Assembly (NCBI GenBank): GCA_002293315.1
Contig: DBCZ01000069.1
Coordinates: forward strand, 1,909 to 15,425
DNA length: 13,517 nt
Direction: 5' to 3'
DNA from: Ruminococcaceae bacterium UBA945
Lineage (GTDB): Bacteria; Bacillota; Clostridia; Oscillospirales; Acutalibacteraceae
Positions 1-5,782 of this stretch are shown in pieces. Below the pieces are notes generated by a model. That model ran no database searches. It saw nothing but the letters and a program-made list of their open reading frames with translations, and was not told where the DNA came from. Made by a program: the position numbers and the translations under genes. The first letter of the stretch is position 1. Each line of letters opens with the position of its first letter.

Positions 1-44
1 GCCTGCTTTATTGATGAAAATGCCCTGTTAAAATCAATGCTCAT
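1..44 (-). CDS. 5' end of a minus-strand gene, product unknown
   Basis: An ATG on the minus strand (reverse complement of 42-44) opens a reading frame that runs off the left edge, giving only MSIDFNRAFSSIKQ. It is preceded by a Shine-Dalgarno-like AAAGGATGA and by a well-spaced promoter (92-120), so a real gene start is likely although only about 14 codons are visible. Nothing about function can be said. It is divergent from the SOS-box operon that starts at 360. Confidence 0.55.
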   Translation of the reverse strand, partial: MSIDFNRAFSSIKQ

Positions 45-91
45 GTTTATCATCCTTTCTGTTGAAATATACGTAATTTCACCTTGAAATA

Positions 92-120
92 ATTATACTC
101 TTTTTCTTATGTATGAGCAA
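92..120 (-). promoter_or_regulatory. Sigma-A promoter for the left-edge gene
   Basis: On the minus strand a TTGCTC -35 element and a perfect TATAAT -10 element (reverse complement of 92-97) are separated by 17 bases. The expected transcription start, near 85, leaves a leader of about 40 bases before the ATG at 44. Confidence 0.6.
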
Positions 121-162
121 GAGCTTTATGACAGTTGAAAGCAAGTAGTAAGAATCTCTAAA

Positions 163-197
163 CTGTCAATTATCAATTGTCCATTATCAATTGCCCT
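163..197. repeat. Short copy of the dispersed AATTGACAAT-type repeat
   Basis: A run of alternating ACTGTCAATTATC and AATTGTCCATTATC units matches the AT-rich module of the mosaic repeats found at about 891-1130, 3831-3949, 6291-6420 and 7350-7541. It lies in the divergent gap between the left-edge gene and the SOS-box operon. No coding frame is seen in the rest of 121-359. Confidence 0.7.
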
Positions 198-257
198 TAC
201 CGGTTGTCCTTTTTTTCGTACTATGACTTTTTTCACTCGATTATTTGCCGCCGGCTA

Positions 258-286
258 TTGATATATTCCGTTCACTCTGCTACCAT
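258..286 (+). promoter_or_regulatory. Probable promoter of the SOS-box operon
   Basis: TTGATA (258-263) and TACCAT (281-286) are separated by 17 bases, giving a plausible sigma-A promoter. The predicted start near 293 places the LexA box at 296-309 immediately downstream of +1, a position where a bound repressor would block transcription. The -10 element is imperfect. Confidence 0.5.
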
Positions 287-295
287 TTATTTTAT

Positions 296-309
296 CGAAC
301 GAGTGTTCG
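296..309 (+). promoter_or_regulatory. LexA (DinR) operator, SOS box
   Basis: CGAACGAGTGTTCG is a perfect inverted repeat (CGAAC, 4-base spacer, GTTCG) and fits the known Bacillus/Clostridia LexA consensus CGAACRNRYGTTCG at every position. It lies 50 bases upstream of the ATG at 360 and just downstream of the predicted promoter. DNA-damage induction of the following two genes is inferred from this site, not shown. Confidence 0.8.
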
Positions 310-359
310 AGCGATTTAGATGATGCTTTACTATTATCAGAGAGAAGGGCGGAGAAACT

Positions 360-587
360 ATGACGGGTCTAGAGAAAAGCTTTGACTATTCGGATTGGGG
401 CGAGGAGTATTTATCGGAGGCAGAGCGCCTCAAGAGGCGGCTCGGGGAAATTAGAGAGGAAAGCCGGACATGCGCGGCAGACGAGCGGATTCTTGCGCTT
501 CAGCGAGCTAACATTTTTTACTCGATGTATCTTGAATGCAGAAACACTGGCAGGCTTCTGAAAGCGAGGGGCGAGCATGCGAACTAA
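360..587 (+). CDS. Small hypothetical protein, first gene of an SOS-box operon (75 aa)
   Basis: I do not recognise a named family. The product is a charged, soluble-looking 75-aa protein with no signal peptide or membrane segment. Its middle part (about residues 15-60) is rich in Glu, Arg and Leu and probably forms two or more helices, possibly an alpha-helical hairpin; a YLECRNTGR stretch lies near the C-terminus. The ATG at 360 follows GGAG (351-354) by five bases. The gene overlaps the next one by 11 bases, so the two are very likely translated together, and this product may act with the HTH protein encoded downstream. A perfect LexA box lies 50 bases upstream, implying induction by DNA damage. 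Whether it is a partner, an anti-regulator or something else cannot be read from the sequence. Confidence 0.75.
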   Translation: MTGLEKSFDYSDWGEEYLSEAERLKRRLGEIREESRTCAADERILALQRANIFYSMYLECRNTGRLLKARGEHAN

Positions 588-888
588 GCTTTTGAGCCTT
601 GACGAGATGAAGGCGTTCGTCGGCAGAGATGATTTTGATTTTTCCGAGGATAACTCCGCGCTTATGAGAAGAGCAGGCGCGGTTCTTCGCGAGGCGATTG
701 AAGAGGAGCTCACCGAAAGGCAGAGAGAATGCGTTAAGCTATACTTTTTTGATGGGCTCAGGGAGCATGAAATCGGCGAGATGCTCGGCGTGAACAAAAG
801 CACGGTGTCACGGCACATAAAAAAAGCGAAAGCGAGGCTTCGCCTCTGTGTGAAATATTCGTGCTTCGAGAGCGAGAGATTCCATTAA
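577..888 (+). CDS. Sigma-70 region 4-like helix-turn-helix protein (103 aa)
   Basis: The protein is a stand-alone sigma region 4 type DNA-binding domain. Residues about 45-88 (LTERQRECVKLYFFDGL, then the HTH LREHEIGEMLGVNKSTVSRH) match the region 4.2 pattern of helix, turn and recognition helix followed by a basic KKAKARL segment. There is no room for a region 2 that would bind the -10 element, so it cannot act as a complete sigma factor by itself. It may be a regulator, or it may use another protein for the missing function. The ATG at 577 is preceded by GCGAGGGG and overlaps the end of the 75-aa gene. The pair shares one LexA-controlled promoter. After the stop codon the sequence passes directly into mosaic repeats with no clear terminator. 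Confidence 0.8.
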   Translation: MRTKLLSLDEMKAFVGRDDFDFSEDNSALMRRAGAVLREAIEEELTERQRECVKLYFFDGLREHEIGEMLGVNKSTVSRHIKKAKARLRLCVKYSCFESERFH

Positions 889-1122
889 GAGCAATTGACA
901 ATTGACAGTGAGCGTAGCGACGCACGAAGTGGACAGTGGACAATTAAAAACGCTGTTAGTAGGGAGCGACGACTCGGCGCTCCGATAAATACAGTTAAAA
1001 GTGAGCGTAGCGACGCGCGCAGCGCATATATTGATAGTTAAGGGCAAAAACCACAGTAGGGGCGCTTTCCATGCCCGCCCGCACATAAAGGGCAATTGAC
1101 AATGGACAATGGACAACGCCAA
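889..1122. repeat. Mosaic intergenic repeat region
   Basis: This gene-free stretch is almost entirely repeat modules. They are AATTGACAATTGACAGTG units (891-908, 1092-1117), a GAGCGTAGCGACGC segment twice (from about 910 and 1002), a hairpin module GGGAGCG...CGCTCC (959-988) and a GTAGGGGCGCTTTCCA segment (1056-1071). The 25 bases at 1002-1026 are an exact reverse complement of 7430-7455, and homology extends through the hairpin module on one side and an AT-rich tail on the other. Apparent small open frames on either strand here are translations of the repeat and are not called as genes. Confidence 0.85.
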
Positions 1123-1151
1123 TTGACCGTTGAATGCGGTTATGATAAAAT
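1123..1151 (+). promoter_or_regulatory. Promoter of the HAD / chromate-transporter operon
   Basis: TTGACC (1123-1128) and TAAAAT (1146-1151) are separated by 17 bases, a strong sigma-A arrangement with an expected start near 1158 and about 24 bases of leader before the ATG at 1182. The -35 element sits at the edge of the repeat array, in an AATTGAC unit of the repeat type. Confidence 0.6.
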
Positions 1152-1181
1152 TGCCTAAGAGAATGCGTGAGAGAGGGTTTT

Positions 1182-1982
1182 ATGGATAAACGAGGAGAGC
1201 TGCGAAATAAGCTTGAGGGAACAAAGGCTTTCGTGCTTGATATGGACGGCACGATTTATCTCGGCGACAGATTGTTTGAGGAGACTGTGCCGTTTTTGGA
1301 GAAGATTCGTGAAACCGGCAGAGACTTCTATTTCTTCACGAATAACAGCTCGAGGAATAAAGAGGCGTATATCGCGAAGCTGCATAATATGGGGATTGAT
1401 ATTTCCCCGGCACAGATGATGATTTCCAATGAGGTTATAATCAAGTGGCTGCTTGAAAATCGCCGCGGAGAGCGGGCTTTCGTCGTCGGGACGGAATATC
1501 TCGTGAATGATTTTCTGCAGGCGGGCATTGAAATTGACGAGGAAAACCCGGATTACGTCGTGCTCGGCTTTGACACAAGCCTGACGTATGAGAAAATCTC
1601 GAAGGCATGCGGCTTTATTCGCGACGGCGCGCCTGTTTTCGGCGTGAACGCCGACTGGAACTGCCCCGTTGAGGGCGGCTTTATCCCCGACTGCGGCTCT
1701 ATCGCCGCGCTTGTTAAGGCCTCAACAGGCGTGCAATGTGAATTCTTCGGCAAGCCCTCGCGGCACACGCTGGATTATATCACCGGTCATTTGGGCCTGA
1801 AGCAAAGCGAAATCGCCATCGTCGGCGACAGGCTATATACGGATATAGCCGTCGCGGCGGGCAGCGAGGTGCTGAGCGTGCTAGTGATGAGCGGCGAAAC
1901 CACGCACGATATGCTTCGCGAGAGCGAAATCGTGCCGGATATTGTGGTGCGGGATATTGGCGAGCTTGGAGAATACTTATGA
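1182..1982 (+). CDS. HAD-IIA family phosphatase (NagD / p-nitrophenylphosphatase type)
   Basis: The product is a 266-aa cytoplasmic haloacid dehalogenase-superfamily phosphatase. Motif I is DMDGT (residues 20-24; Asp20 the nucleophile, Asp22 the acid/base), motif II FTNNSSRN, motif III the Lys of FGKPS, and motif IV IVGDRLYTDI. The length and the insert between motifs II and III fit the C2-capped HAD-IIA class, whose members dephosphorylate sugar phosphates, nucleotides or phosphoglycolate; the substrate here is unknown. I prefer the ATG at 1182, preceded by GAGAGGG, over an in-frame GTG at 1167 that overlaps this ribosome site. The stop overlaps the next start as ATGA, so it is translationally coupled to the two chromate-transporter genes. 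No functional link between phosphatase and transporter is obvious. Confidence 0.88.
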   Translation: MDKRGELRNKLEGTKAFVLDMDGTIYLGDRLFEETVPFLEKIRETGRDFYFFTNNSSRNKEAYIAKLHNMGIDISPAQMMISNEVIIKWLLENRRGERAFVVGTEYLVNDFLQAGIEIDEENPDYVVLGFDTSLTYEKISKACGFIRDGAPVFGVNADWNCPVEGGFIPDCGSIAALVKASTGVQCEFFGKPSRHTLDYITGHLGLKQSEIAIVGDRLYTDIAVAAGSEVLSVLVMSGETTHDMLRESEIVPDIVVRDIGELGEYL

Positions 1983-2536
1983 AAAAAGACGGGTATCTGG
2001 ATTTATTTCTGACGTTCGCGAGAATAGGCGGGCTGACGTTTGGCGGCGGCTACGCCATGCTGCCCATGCTCCAGAAAGAGGTTGTGGAGAGCAAGGCGTG
2101 GGCGAGCGAGGAGGAGCTGCTGGATTATTATGCGGTCGGGCAATGTACGCCCGGGATAATCGCCGTGAATGTGGCAACCTTTATTGGAAACAAGCTTAAG
2201 GGAACGCTCGGGGGAATCGCCGCGACGCTTGGAGTCGTGGCACCGTCGTTTGTGATTATACTCGTTTTGGCAGCCGCGATTCACAATTTCGCAGACAATG
2301 AATATGTGCGCCACGCACTGGCGGGAATCCGCGTTGCGGTGGCTGTGCTTGTTGTGAACGCGGTAATCGGCCTTTGGAAGAAGGGCGTCAAGGGTATTGC
2401 GGGGGTTATCGCGTTTTCCGCGGTTTTCCTCATTTCGGTGTTTTTCGCCGTCTCCCCCATCTGGATTGTGCTTGCGGCGATTGTAATCGGCATAATTTAC
2501 GGGCAAGTCTTCAAGGCAAGGGAGGAGAAATCATGA
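1979..2536 (+). CDS. Chromate transporter, first half-size subunit
   Basis: This 185-aa membrane protein belongs to the CHR (ChrA) family. It shows the family's hallmark glycine-rich motif near the N-terminus (LTFGGGYAMLPMLQKEVV) and the QCTPGIIAVNVATFIG motif, followed by four or so hydrophobic segments to about residue 175. Classical ChrA is one chain of about 400 aa with two homologous halves; many Firmicutes instead encode two short proteins that function together with opposite membrane orientation. This gene and the next form such a pair. The family exports chromate in proton-linked fashion, but gut members may move another oxyanion; the substrate is unproven. It overlaps the upstream HAD gene and the downstream subunit by four bases (ATGA) on each side. 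Confidence 0.9.
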   Translation: MKKDGYLDLFLTFARIGGLTFGGGYAMLPMLQKEVVESKAWASEEELLDYYAVGQCTPGIIAVNVATFIGNKLKGTLGGIAATLGVVAPSFVIILVLAAAIHNFADNEYVRHALAGIRVAVAVLVVNAVIGLWKKGVKGIAGVIAFSAVFLISVFFAVSPIWIVLAAIVIGIIYGQVFKAREEKS

Positions 2537-3126
2537 GCGTGTTTTTCCTTCTTTTCATCGAATTCTTCAAAACGGGGCTTTTCGCTATTGGCGGCGGGCT
2601 TGCAACCTTGCCTTTCCTCTACGAAATGGCTGATAAATACACATGGTTTGACGAGGCCATCTTGACGGATATGATAGCCATCTCGGAGAGCACGCCCGGC
2701 CCAATCGGCGTGAACATGGCGACGTACGCGGGCTACAGCGCGGGTCACATGCAGGCGGGAATCGGCGGAGGCATTCTTGGTGCGGCGCTGGCGACCATCG
2801 GGCTGATAATGCCGTCAATCATCATTATTCTGATTGTGGCGCGGTTTTTGAAGAGATTCCGCGATAACAAGCTTGTGAACGATGCGTTTTTCATGCTCAG
2901 ACCGGCTGTGACGGGCTTAATTGCCTCGGCATGCTTCACGATTATCCAGACGAGCCTGTTTCAAATCCCGGCATTTCAGGCAAGCGGGAATTTGTGGGAT
3001 GTTTTCATTCTGCCTTCGATTATTCTGTTTGCGGTCTTGTTCGCCGCAAGCAATATATGGAAAAAGCTTCACCCGATTGTTTTCATAGCAGCGGCGGCTG
3101 TGGCGGGGATTCTGCTTAAGTTATAG
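2533..3126 (+). CDS. Chromate transporter, second half-size subunit
   Basis: The 197-aa partner of the preceding gene, also of the CHR family. AIGGGLATLPFLYEMA near the N-terminus and ESTPGPIGVNMATYAGY correspond to the two signature motifs of its neighbour, and several hydrophobic helices follow up to the final residues. The ATG at 2533 lies in an ATGA overlap with the first subunit and has GGAGGAG immediately upstream inside that gene; the frame is open further upstream, but a start there would read through the first subunit and lacks support. The two subunits are expected to work together in the cytoplasmic membrane. It is the last gene of the operon; a strong hairpin follows 47 bases after the stop. 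Confidence 0.9.
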   Translation: MSVFFLLFIEFFKTGLFAIGGGLATLPFLYEMADKYTWFDEAILTDMIAISESTPGPIGVNMATYAGYSAGHMQAGIGGGILGAALATIGLIMPSIIIILIVARFLKRFRDNKLVNDAFFMLRPAVTGLIASACFTIIQTSLFQIPAFQASGNLWDVFILPSIILFAVLFAASNIWKKLHPIVFIAAAAVAGILLKL

Positions 3127-3170
3127 GCGTTTTTGAAAAGAGCGGATTGTGCGCAAGAGGCGCTGACATT

Positions 3171-3204
3171 AAAAAACCGGGGAAATTCCCCGGTTTACTT
3201 TTTG
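3171..3204. terminator. Bidirectional Rho-independent terminator
   Basis: AAACCGGGGAA (3174-3184) pairs perfectly with TTCCCCGGTTT (3186-3196). On the plus strand it is followed by ACTTTTT, on the minus strand by a run of six T. It ends the chromate-transporter operon and the convergent kinase gene, whose TAA stop lies inside the hairpin. Confidence 0.9.
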
Positions 3205-3752
3205 CTCAGAATCAATTCACTCAATGCCTTGATGGACGGTTCATACTCCGCTGTGGTATCTATGTGAATGGTCGGCACATCCATGTGCGGCTCGTCATAG
3301 ATGCTCGGCTCTATTGCCAGCCCTCCCCTTGCCATATTAACCCCTTTGTCTCCGTGAAAATGCTCCCGCAGAGGGTTTTGCAGCCCTCTGCTTATGAATC
3401 TCTCTAAAGCGGTGTTCTTATCCACCGTGCAGATTAGGAAATATACGCGCGCCATATCAGCAAACCATTCAAGCGCCGACGACCACACCTCATGCTGAAA
3501 AGCAGCCTCGGCAATCACCGAAACATTATTCTCAATCAGCATTTTAAGTGTATTGAAGAAAATCTCAGTTGCAGTACCGTTGGCTTCAGGCGGAAGCTCA
3601 CTATGCTTTTTGCCGAAGCTGTGGACATACCCCTCTTTGATTTTATCCCTGCTTATAACGGGCATGAATATCTCATCGCCGAGAGTCTGCGCGAACGTCG
3701 TCTTGCCCGCGCCGGGTCTGCCTGTTACTATCAGTAAATATGGCTTCGCCAT
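3195..3752 (-). CDS. P-loop AAA/kinase-like ATPase of unknown substrate (AAA_33 type)
   Basis: A 185-aa cytoplasmic P-loop protein. The Walker A motif GRPGAGKT is at residues 11-18, followed by SRDKIKEG and VIAEAAFQHEVW, the layout of small-molecule kinases of the AAA_33/zeta-like group (polynucleotide, shikimate or antibiotic phosphotransferase-like proteins). An RF...R segment later could be the lid. Which molecule is phosphorylated cannot be told. The frame extends upstream to an ATG at 3797, but that codon lies in the stem-loop at 3780-3818 and the nearest good Shine-Dalgarno is too far away; I chose ATG 3752 (MAKPYLL), preceded by the weaker GTGATGA. No own promoter is evident, so transcription may come from the promoter of the small membrane protein upstream, through the hairpin. 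Confidence 0.8.
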   Translation of the reverse strand: MAKPYLLIVTGRPGAGKTTFAQTLGDEIFMPVISRDKIKEGYVHSFGKKHSELPPEANGTATEIFFNTLKMLIENNVSVIAEAAFQHEVWSSALEWFADMARVYFLICTVDKNTALERFISRGLQNPLREHFHGDKGVNMARGGLAIEPSIYDEPHMDVPTIHIDTTAEYEPSIKALSELILSKK

Positions 3753-3779
3753 TTCATCACATCTTTTCGTAAAAATAAG

Positions 3780-3823
3780 CAGGAGAGGAATTTTCATTTA
3801 AGAAAACTTCTTCTCCTGTTTTG
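3780..3823. terminator. Stem-loop, terminator or attenuator between the 48-aa gene and the kinase
   Basis: The arms 3780-3795 and 3802-3818 (CAGGAGAGGAA against TTCTTCTCCTG, then TTTTC against GAAAA with one bulged base) form a long hairpin with an ATTTAA loop. It is followed by TTTTG on the plus strand and by CTTATTTTTA on the minus strand. On the minus strand it lies between the small membrane-protein gene and the kinase start, so it may terminate the former or attenuate read-through into the latter. Confidence 0.6.
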
Positions 3824-3830
3824 TTATTGG

Positions 3831-3949
3831 TTGTGCATTCTCAATCGCGGAGTGCCGGGGTCGTCACTCCCTACTGAGCAACGCCTACTTCAAGACACCC
3901 GTCGGCGCTACGCCGCTGGCCAACGGCTCACTCTCAATTATCAACTGCT
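3831..3949. repeat. Mosaic intergenic repeat
   Basis: This gap holds the hairpin module at 3845-3874 (GGAGTG...CACTCC), a CACCCGTCGGCGCTACGC segment (about 3897-3914) that recurs with one change near 7360-7376, and a CTCAATTATCAACTG AT-rich tail. The hairpin stem differs from the copies at 959 and 7475 by a paired change (CG to TG on one arm, CG to CA on the other). It separates the 48-aa gene from its probable terminator. Confidence 0.75.
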
Positions 3950-4096
3950 CTACTGAATTGAGCCGTCAAGATAATACTCCAGCTCTTCTTCCTCGCGCTT
4001 CTCCGCAATACGGAGATACAGCGCGCCTGCTGCCGCCGCGACCGCAAAAAGCAGAGCGATTACCGCGATGATTGTTCCCAAGCCTGATTTCTTCAT
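3950..4096 (-). CDS. 48-aa single-pass membrane protein
   Basis: A short gene supported by a full set of signals: promoter (4147-4175), Shine-Dalgarno CGGAGG seven bases before ATG, and stop TAG. The product starts MKKSGLGTIIAVIALLFAV and continues with an Ala-rich hydrophobic stretch to about residue 30, then a charged tail AEKREEEELEYYLDG. The pattern is two lysines, one transmembrane helix of about 22 residues and an acidic C-terminal tail, consistent with a small anchored membrane protein with the tail outside or inside depending on topology. No lipobox or cleavage site is clear. I do not recognise the family; similar tiny membrane proteins are frequent and usually unannotated in Clostridia. 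It is followed on the same strand by a repeat, a hairpin and the kinase gene. Confidence 0.75.
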   Translation of the reverse strand: MKKSGLGTIIAVIALLFAVAAAAGALYLRIAEKREEEELEYYLDGSIQ

Positions 4097-4146
4097 GTCG
4101 AATACCTCCGAGCTTTTATGATTAGTTTACATATTTCCCTGCATAA

Positions 4147-4175
4147 ATGATAGCGCAAGACGGGGGAAAAGTCAA
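4147..4175 (-). promoter_or_regulatory. Sigma-A promoter of the 48-aa membrane protein gene
   Basis: On the minus strand TTGACT (reverse complement of 4170-4175) and TATCAT (reverse complement of 4147-4152) are separated by 17 bases. The predicted start near 4140 leaves about 44 bases of leader. Confidence 0.7.
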
Positions 4176-4228
4176 ACTAAAGACGAAAAATTAAGCTATT
4201 TGTAAATTATTGAAGAGATATTTCTCAA

Positions 4229-4405
4229 TCACTTTTCATATAATTCAAGAAAATCAGATACAGATATTACCAGTGGGTCAGACGGAAAATGCTTCAGATT
4301 TCCTGTTATCAATTTTGCCTGACAAAACGTCGCAACCTCATAAAACTTTACGTCTTCTTTGTCAATGAAAGTATCTTCAATTGTGTCCGTTTTAGGACAA
4401 TTCCA
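4229..4405 (-). pseudogene. C-terminal remnant of a PIN-domain toxin gene
   Basis: The minus-strand frame ending at TGA (4229-4231) is open for 58 codons but has no usable start; a stop codon lies immediately upstream, inside the esterase coding region. Its translation includes DTFIDKEDVKFYEVATFCQ, then AKLITGNLKHFPSDPLVISV and SDFLELYEK. This is the C-terminal third of the PIN-domain toxins whose consensus reads D.KD..FYEV......LVTGN.KHFP, including the last acidic position and the strand before it. The N-terminal Asp-bearing part is absent. It overlaps the last 14 bases of the esterase gene. It is a decayed toxin gene, not a functional one. Confidence 0.7.
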
Positions 4406-5690
4406 TTATGAACCTGTTTTCTTCCTTGCACGGCTGCCAATCCGGCAGCCCAGAACCGTTGGGGTTATGGGTTTTCATGAAGTTCGTCCAGTAGCCGAGC
4501 ATTTTCTCGGAGAGAGCATAATCGGCGGCGTCTTTTGGCCTCCAGCTGCGGTCAAGCGTGCCGAACATATACCAAAGCTCACAGGAATGAAACGCGCCGG
4601 CATCGTCACCGAGGGGCCTGTGCTTGAAGTAATAGACATATGACAGCGCTCTGCCGAGGCTTTCGTTTTTGAGACTCCAGCCTACGCAGGCTTTGTAGAG
4701 AGGGTTATCCGTTCCTGCGGTTCCCTCACTGCTGCCGATGTCGTCCATCGTCAGGCCGAGCATGTAGGGTATATCGTGGTGGAGATTTTTATCCACGGTT
4801 TCGGTATAGCCCTGCTTCATCAGGAGGCCGTCTACGATTGGCCTAAACGGGAGCATCGGGCTTTCCGCAAGGAATTTACCGACGGCGGCGAAGATTTCCT
4901 CCGCGCTCATCGCACGAAGCGCTTCCGCCGATTTCGCGCCGGTTATTTCAACGAACCTCTCACCGGTTTCGAGGGCTTCGGCAAGTGAACAATCTTTGTT
5001 GAGAGGCGAATCATAACCGCCTGCGCTTTGGAAAATCGCCGCGCTTATCATGCCTTTTGTGAGCTCTGAGGAGCAAAGTGTCTGCACGCTCATTGCGCCC
5101 GCGCTTTGGCCGAAAACAGTGATATTATCCGCATCTCCGCCGAAAGCGGTGATATTCTCGCGCACCCATTTGAGGGCGGCGATTTGGTCGAGTATACCGT
5201 AATTTCCCGAAAGACCGTTTTCATCAGCCAGCCACCTATGCGCGAGGAAGCCGAACGCGTTGACCCGATAGTTGATTGTGACGAGAATCACGCCGCGCTT
5301 GCAATACTCCGCGCCGTCAAATTCAAGCTCACTGCCGAAGCCGTGGAGGAACGCGCCGCCGTGAATCCAAAACGCCACGGGCAGCTTTTCATTCCCCGGG
5401 TTTTCCGGCGTCCAGATATTGAGATAGAGGCAATCTTCGCTCATCGGCGGGACGAACGCTGGCTTGGAATAAAACTCCTTGCCGTAGAACTCCTCCGGCT
5501 TTGCGATGCCCTGCACACAACGGTTCGGGAATTTATCGGCATTTTGTACGCCCTGCCGGGAATCGAGCTCCTGCGGGGCTTTCCAGCGCAGTTCACCGAC
5601 GGGCGGCTTGGCGTACGGGATTCCCTTGTAGACCGTGCAGCCGTTCTCGCTGACGCCTTGAAGCTCGCCGAATTTCGTTTTGACTGTCAT
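4392..5690 (-). CDS. Type-B carboxylesterase (alpha/beta hydrolase)
   Basis: A 432-aa cytoplasmic esterase of the carboxylesterase/lipase type-B family. Signature parts in order are EDCLYLN (residues 85-91), the oxyanion motif HGGAF (110-114), nucleophile elbow GQSAG with Ser196, and the catalytic-His region GAFHSCELWYMFG with His368. The family ending WRP...YWTNFMKTHNPNG...LPDW is intact, so the C-terminus is complete. The length is below the usual 480-550 aa because the segment between the acid region (about 312-322, TMDDIGSSEG) and His368 is compact, as in many Firmicutes members. There is no signal peptide. The natural ester is unknown. ATG 5690 follows GAGGTGAT by five bases. It lies downstream of rpsT but beyond that gene's terminator, so it probably has its own unseen promoter. 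The stop overlaps a PIN remnant. Confidence 0.92.
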   Translation of the reverse strand: MTVKTKFGELQGVSENGCTVYKGIPYAKPPVGELRWKAPQELDSRQGVQNADKFPNRCVQGIAKPEEFYGKEFYSKPAFVPPMSEDCLYLNIWTPENPGNEKLPVAFWIHGGAFLHGFGSELEFDGAEYCKRGVILVTINYRVNAFGFLAHRWLADENGLSGNYGILDQIAALKWVRENITAFGGDADNITVFGQSAGAMSVQTLCSSELTKGMISAAIFQSAGGYDSPLNKDCSLAEALETGERFVEITGAKSAEALRAMSAEEIFAAVGKFLAESPMLPFRPIVDGLLMKQGYTETVDKNLHHDIPYMLGLTMDDIGSSEGTAGTDNPLYKACVGWSLKNESLGRALSYVYYFKHRPLGDDAGAFHSCELWYMFGTLDRSWRPKDAADYALSEKMLGYWTNFMKTHNPNGSGLPDWQPCKEENRFIMELS

Positions 5691-5740
5691 AGTATCACCT
5701 CATAGAATAATTTTGCTTTTAATATAACACAAACAGGCAT

Positions 5741-5764
5741 AAAAAAACAGAGCCGACGGCTCTG
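5741..5764 (-). terminator. Rho-independent terminator of rpsT
   Basis: CAGAGCC (5748-5754) and GGCTCTG (5758-5764) form a 7-bp stem with a GAC loop. On the minus strand it is followed by seven T residues (5741-5747). It lies 19 bases after the rpsT stop. Confidence 0.9.
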
Positions 5765-5782
5765 AATTCTTTATTTGCAGTA

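Noticed and set aside
889..1122. Possible CRISPR array because of short repeated units
   Set aside because: The repeats are imperfect modules of differing lengths with no constant repeat-spacer period, and no cas genes are present.
808..1122. Minus-strand frames with SIVHCQLP or NCQLS peptides (also at 6250-6581)
   Set aside because: These peptides are direct translations of the TTGACAATGGACAA repeat units and do not represent proteins.
2003..2506. Minus-strand open frame of 167 codons
   Set aside because: It is antisense to the chromate transporter subunit, is rich in Arg, His and Asn as expected for a shadow frame, and has no start signals.
4392..5690. Esterase truncated by the PIN-remnant junction
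   Set aside because: The C-terminal family signature (YWTNFMKTHNPNG...LPDW followed by FIMEL) is complete, so the gene is intact despite its shorter length.
5106..5705. Long plus-strand open frame of 199 codons
   Set aside because: It is antisense to the well-supported carboxylesterase, lacks a family match I can see and has no ribosome site; it is a shadow of GC-rich codons.
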